DNA of 64,000 nt, taken from NCBI RefSeq assembly GCF_965363235.1, contig NC_134842.1, positions 34,432,505 through 34,496,504 of the forward strand. The letters run 5' to 3'. The notes beneath the pieces were generated by a model. That model was given only the letters and a program-made list of their open reading frames with translations. It searched no databases and was not told where the DNA came from. Positions 59,539-64,000 of the stretch are shown piece after piece. A program made the position numbers and the translations under genes. Source of the stretch: Mytilus galloprovincialis (Eukaryota; Mollusca; Bivalvia; Mytilida; Mytilidae). The stretch's first letter is position 1. Each line of letters opens with the position of its first letter.

Positions 59539-62500
59539 GTAAATTCTAAAAATTAAACACTTTTCAAAAAAATAATCTTTATCACATGTATACATATTTG
59601 TACATATGTAGTCTTATACACAAAAATGCAAAACATTGGAAGGAACTGACATTTCTAAGTTCTTGAATTTTCTAAACTTTTTAGAAGAAGAAAAAAGGAT
59701 AACCATATGATAATCTTGATACAGTTCAGTAAATATTCACAACCAATAATGGACAATAATCATGCTGGTAAAAACAGTTTAAAAAAAATTATTGACTGAT
59801 GTCATAAAAAGAACAAAATTGAATTATTTCTTTTAAATTTTAAATTTTACCCTAGATATCATTTAAAATGTATCCTCATTTTTATGTTAAAGATAAAAAA
59901 AATACACAATAATACCCATATTATATAGGTTAATTTATTCTCATGATATATCATTGAACCTAAATATTTTTATATTCATGTATTCTTTTGATATAGATAT
60001 TTTATGATATTGGTGCTATTGAACCCCTGAAAACTGTAGCTAGTAGTCCCAATGCCACAGCATCAAAGCTAGCAGCCCAGGCCTTAAAGATCATAGGAGA
60101 AGATGTGCCACATAAACTTACACCTCAAGTGCCTGTCTGGAATATAGAGGATGTAGCTCACTGGATTAAACAGGTATTAGTTTAACGTTTACATATGAGT
60201 TGCGTGCGATAGAATGCAAATGAATTTCAATACAACTGTTAAACTTTTTTCGGGTTGCAAAAAAATCTATGGTAAGTATGTGACTGCTTGAAATTGAGCT
60301 GCCATAAGAAGCCTACAAAAAAGGGCAAATTCATCTTTAATTTTGTGTTTGATTGTAGGGAAATTAATCAAGATCTTTTACGTGAACACATATACATGAA
60401 CATGCATAAGGTTGATTTCTATGTGACGCGCTTCATATATTTATTATCATGTGCGGCTCATATTCATATTATCATGCACATTTAAATTTTTAATGCATAA
60501 ATATTTAGATTCTAAAAATTTTTTTTTATGTATGGTCCATTAATTCATTCACAAGCGAAACTAAAGGTATATCATATGTATGGACCAATTAACTCACAAA
60601 AGAAATAAAAGATTTTTGTATCCCATGACCAACTCACTCACAAAATAAACTTAAGTCTAAATGACACACATATGTAAAGTTAGGCTTATTATTTCAGACT
60701 TGAAACAGAAATGGTTTGTAGTTTATTTCTAAGACAGTGAAATTACTATGCATTACTTGTTTTCCTGACTTAACTGTAACTGTCAAAACTATACATCTAT
60801 ATACCATATAGGGGGTTATTTTCGCGGGTGTAAAATTTAGCGATTTTCCTTGAATAATGTATACAAAATATTTTGAAGGTTATTATTTATGCGAATTCAA
60901 AACTTTTATCCGTACCATTGCGTGTACACTTTTAATTTGGCAGAATTTATTTAGGCGATTTTGTTCTATCGGCAAAAATAAGCGAAAATTTACAACCCAC
61001 AAAAATAACCTGCTATACGGTACAAATGTTTTATGTAATTAATAACAAGATCTTCTTTTAATTCATTTTCATCTTGATAAGATTTTCATCTTTAATTTCA
61101 AAGAAAGTGCTCCTTCTTTGGTTTTGGGGTCTAGAATTGATAGAATTTATATGTATATATATATATATATATATATTATTGCACGTTATATTTGGTTATC
61201 ATGGTTACAGTAACACATGACTGTATGGTATGATCTGTCATTACAATTAGTTAATTTGCTTTAATAAGGAGGAAGTGTAAAACAAGGAAGAGCAATTACC
61301 ACAGCCCTAAAATAGCAAAATTAGTAACATTTTCAATCCTTTTAATTATGGTTATTTTATAGATAAACAAATAAGATGAATTAAACACTTTAAGTGCAGA
61401 AGTGTCATTATGATGTCCTTATGAACATGTGATGATAAAGTTGAGCCTTATGCTTCTACTTTCACTATAAAAAATTATTTTACCTACAATAACATCTAGA
61501 TCTTCATATAACACATCTAAAACTAGAATAGAATATCTTTTTATGTTTGACTTTGATCTCAAAATAATTCAATATTTGTAGGTTTTTATAGGCCCGTTTA
61601 TGGGATTATTATGGCATACTGTTGTCTGTCTGTCTGCCTGTCCATTCATCTGTTGTCAACATGTCAGACATTATCTCAATAAATGCTTCAACCAATTTGC
61701 ATAAAACTTTGGTGAATTGTTAATATCTATTGACATGAGCTCCCTTTTGATTTTTATAAATTTTAGAATTTACATTTCCGAGTTATGGGATTTTATTCAT
61801 AAAAAGGGGTGATTTTCCAGTTTTCAGACAATACCTTCAGTGCTTTTGGCCGTTTTCATTTAACCTTTGGTAACTTTGACATTTGACATGAAGGCCCCAA
61901 TAATTTATTTTTTGGGATGTTTCCAAATGTATATCTCATATGACTTTAGTCCAAGGGATGTCTCTAATATAAGGTATTTATAACATGCCTCTTGTTAGCA
62001 GGTTGGATTTAAAGACTATGTTGATGCCTTTGTAAGCTGTCGAGTAGATGGAGATATTCTATTACTGTTAACTGAAGATGAACTCCAGAATAGTATAGGA
62101 ATGACGTGTAAAATAGCAAGAAAGAGGTTAGTTGTGATTAAAGATTAAAAACTTAGTAATGAATTCACAATACTAGAGTCTAATGCTATCTGTGTGCACC
62201 AAACAATAATATTTGATTGACAACAGCCTGAACAATTAGAATGAAACCAATTATAATTTTTTCGCTTAATCAAATTGGATACATGTACAAACAGCGAAAT
62301 TACCTATATATAATCATGATAATCAATGGCAAGTTGACCCCAACATGTTCCAATAAGTGTATATGTTTCTGCTCTGCAAATGTATCTCTGTATGCATCAG
62401 TCTGAAAATATTTTGACTGTTTTCACATAAATAATGAGATGTATTTTTATTGTTTGCATTTTGTGACACCTAATTTTTTTGGCACATTTTACAAAAATTA

Positions 62501-63067
62501 TTTAAATCCATAACATAATGGTCATTGAAAATATATGTAGTCAAATGTTTGATAGTTGTTTGGGAATAATTATTGTTGCAAAGATGCAATTATTGATTGA
62601 TTGATTTTAGGTTGCAATATATCAAGTCCAAAATAAGTGTATTGAAAGAATTATACAATCATAATGAAAAACACAAGTCAAAAATCAGTGAAATTCAGTA
62701 CTCAGTGAATATAAAAGATATCATGTGGATTTCTTATTTCATCCTGTTTTTTAATCTGATAAACGTTCACCAGCTACCCTTGCTAAATTATTCCCTAAAT
62801 AAAATATTCAAGAAATGACTGTATGTTTTTTTAGATTTTTAAGGGAGTTGAAAGGTCTAAAAGTGACGGCTGATTATTCATCTTGTGATCGTAGCCAGAT
62901 TGATAGCTGGATGATGAAGATATTACCAGACCTGTCCCAATACACATATTGTATGCTGAAGAATGGAATGAGTAAAGAATTACTGTCCACTACGAGTCAT
63001 GAAGAGCTGAAAGAATGTGGAGTCACTAACCCTATCCACCGTAGACTTATACTGGAACATATTGATG
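57897..63067 (+). CDS. SARM1: SARM1 orthologue (ARM-SAM-SAM; TIR exons beyond window)
   Basis: Four coding exons splice in frame: 57897-59538 (ATG at 57901), 59997-60173, 62002-62126 and 62835-63067, giving 725 codons before the frame continues past the window. Order: acidic and Ser/Lys-rich N-terminal region (about 1-215), ARM/HEAT repeats (about 235-580), SAM1 (about 585-655), SAM2 (about 660-724). SARM1 is an octameric NAD+ glycohydrolase; its ARM domain binds NAD+ or NMN and gates the C-terminal TIR enzyme, driving axon degeneration and innate immune signalling. The allosteric pocket residues known in the human protein appear conserved: W289, R296, R343 and K380. No TIR domain is seen before 64000. 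Exon 1 starts right after a TTTTTTTTCAG acceptor, so at least one upstream exon, perhaps non-coding, exists. Confidence 0.95.
59997..60173 (+). CDS. SARM1: SARM1 exon: last ARM repeat and start of SAM1
   Basis: 59 codons, acceptor GATATAG, donor CAG|GTATTA. Codes [38 protein letters not shown] and [14 protein letters not shown], matching the ARM-to-SAM linker of SARM1 proteins. Confidence 0.95.
60802..61022. mobile_element. MITE with TA target site in SARM1 intron
   Basis: Imperfect terminal inverted repeats: TACCATATAGGGGGTTATTT at the left and, complemented, TACCGTATAGCAGGTTATTT at the right, extending about 37 bases. TA at both edges suggests a Tc1/mariner-type target. About 220 bases with no coding capacity. 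The TTATTTTCGCGGGTGTAAAAT phrase is one I recall from widespread animal MITEs. Confidence 0.8.
61154..61176. repeat. (TA)n microsatellite
   Basis: Alternating TA run of about 23 bases in the second SARM1 intron. Confidence 0.9.
61590..61930 (+). repeat. Dispersed repeat in SARM1 intron
   Basis: Opens with TATGGCATACTGTTGTCTGTC and CTGTCTGCCTGTCC, continues TTGCATAAAACTTTGGTGAA and CCGAGTTATGGGATTTTATT. It resembles a recurring mollusc repeat by memory; no second copy in the window. Confidence 0.45.
62002..62126 (+). CDS. SARM1: SARM1 exon: SAM1 core
   Basis: Acceptor TTAGCAG, donor AGAG|GTTAGT, phase 2. Codes [34 protein letters not shown] and KIARK, the central helices of the first SAM domain, which builds the SARM1 octamer ring. 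Confidence 0.94.
62835..63067 (+). CDS. SARM1: SARM1 exon: SAM2
   Basis: Acceptor TTTTTTTAG, donor GATG|GTAACT, phase 1. Codes [48 protein letters not shown] and LEHIDG. It completes SAM1 and gives all of SAM2; the next exon should begin the linker to TIR. Confidence 0.94.
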
Positions 63068-64000
63068 GTAACTTTATTATTTAAAAAAGACATTGAGTTA
63101 ATATTAATGAGACAGCAACGTAACAACACAAAAAACTGTAAAATATTAAGGTTATCATGTAGTGTTCAGCAAGCTCAGGCTCTTTATCACCATTTGCTGA
63201 ATAGACTTTACAGAGAGTACTTTAAACACATAAGCAACACAATGGGTGCCACGTGTGGAGCAGGATCCAGAGCACCTGAGATCACCCCTAGTTTTTTGGT
63301 GTGGTTCCTGTTGTTTATTCTATAGATTTCTATGTTGTGTCATGTGTGCTGTTGTTTGTTTGTCTTTTTCATTTTTAGCCATGGTGTTGTCAGTTTGTTT
63401 TAGATTTATGAGTTTGACTGTCCCTTTGGTATCTTTCGTCCCTCTTTTAAAAGATCTGCAATTGACACTCAATGCTTTCAAAAGAACAGTCAGACATCCA
63501 CTGACAAGTTACACGTTAACCAGAACATTCACATGATCATGTGGTGGGGTAAAACTAAAGTTTAGAGAACTCAATCTTTTATCTTTCTTTGGAAATTGGA
63601 ACGAACAAAATAATGGGAAGAAGTCAGATGTAAAAAGAGAGTCAACTCAATAATGTCAGTATTGTAGAAATAAAGATTTTATAGTACAAGACATAAATAA
63701 AACTGTTCTAAATCATCCTTACAGTTACTGAAATAATTTTAAAATTGTTTTTATATGGTTTACTAGATTATAAACTAGTGATAGAATTCTAAAACTATGC
63801 ACCTCCTTAAAAGCAAGAGCCTCAATACATTGCAATACCACACATCCTTTAATCCAAAACACAAATTTAAAGACATCTAGAGGTTTATACAAGGATGCCA
63901 AAAGATCTTGAACAATAATTTGTGTCAAGACCATTTATAACACAGTTAATCTATCAGACTCAAGACAAATTGAGAATAAATTAAACTAATATCAAAGATT
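63068..64000 (+). other. SARM1 intron following SAM2 exon, to window end
   Basis: Contains the dispersed repeat at 63240-63452 and otherwise AT-rich sequence. I searched for the start of a TIR domain and found none. Confidence 0.75.
63240..63452 (+). repeat. Dispersed mussel-type repeat
   Basis: TGGGTGCCACGTGTGGAGCA, CACCTGAGATCACCCCTAGT, TTGTCTTTTTCATTTTTAGC, CATGGTGTTGTCAGTTTG and GACTGTCCCTTTGGTATCTT. A reversed relative is at 39470-39580. The short frames crossing it are not genes. Confidence 0.75.

Larger units (their letters stand above)
59539..62834 (+). other. SARM1 introns
   Basis: Three introns: 59539-59996 (AT-rich, nothing recognised), 60174-62001 (holds an inverted-repeat element, a TA microsatellite and a dispersed repeat, listed separately) and 62127-62834, which contains an exon-like frame at 62611-62818 described under findings. 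Confidence 0.85.

Noticed and set aside
63246..63536. 96-codon frame with hydrophobic FYRFLCCVMCAVVCLSFSF segment
   Set aside because: It lies within a dispersed mussel-type repeat and inside the SARM1 intron; the reading frame is incidental.

Overview
The window looks like nuclear DNA of a bivalve mollusc, most likely a Mytilus-type mussel. It is strongly AT-rich, has no operons or long open frames outside one exon, carries canonical GT-AG introns, and is full of short dispersed repeats that I recognise from memory as typical of mussel genomic DNA. I ran no database search, so the species-level call is inference.

Three protein-coding genes are supported. Two are paralogous DEG/ENaC (degenerin / epithelial sodium channel / FMRFamide- and acid-gated channel superfamily) genes, head-to-tail on the minus strand. 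Gene B is complete, about 24 kb long, with 11 coding exons between 41520 and 17305. They splice in frame into a 512-residue protein with every family landmark: HG gating motif, FPSISFC-type motif after TM1, the cysteine-rich domain, the WP motif, and a G-M-S selectivity filter in TM2. Gene A contributes its first seven coding exons (10426 to 1364) and runs off the left edge. Exons 2 to 6 of A and B have identical lengths, and all intron phases match, so they are a tandem duplication. The third gene, on the plus strand from 57897, is a SARM1 orthologue. Its ARM/HEAT repeats and both SAM domains lie in the window; the TIR NADase domain must lie beyond 64000.

Layout: 1-10426 gene A; 10427-17304 intergenic, with a truncated retroelement inside a roughly 148-bp tandem array and a tRNA-like SINE; 17305-41520 gene B, whose introns hold a 42-bp minisatellite, a candidate 3.6-kb TTAA-flanked DNA element and retroelement debris; 41521-57896 intergenic, with a 1.4-1.7-kb tandem triplication, a 1.96-kb terminal-inverted-repeat element filled with a 193-bp satellite, and several smaller inverted-repeat elements; 57897-63067 SARM1; 63068-64000 intron containing a dispersed repeat.

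The genes do not form a pathway unit. The channel pair would give paralogous sodium channel subunits; SARM1 is an independent NAD+-sensing axon-degeneration and immunity enzyme. I found no convincing undescribed system. The most unusual items are the 193-bp satellite inside a 3-bp-duplication transposon, the 42-bp minisatellite open on both strands, a possible alternative terminal exon in SARM1, and the triplicated segment with a conserved membrane-helix-like reading frame.
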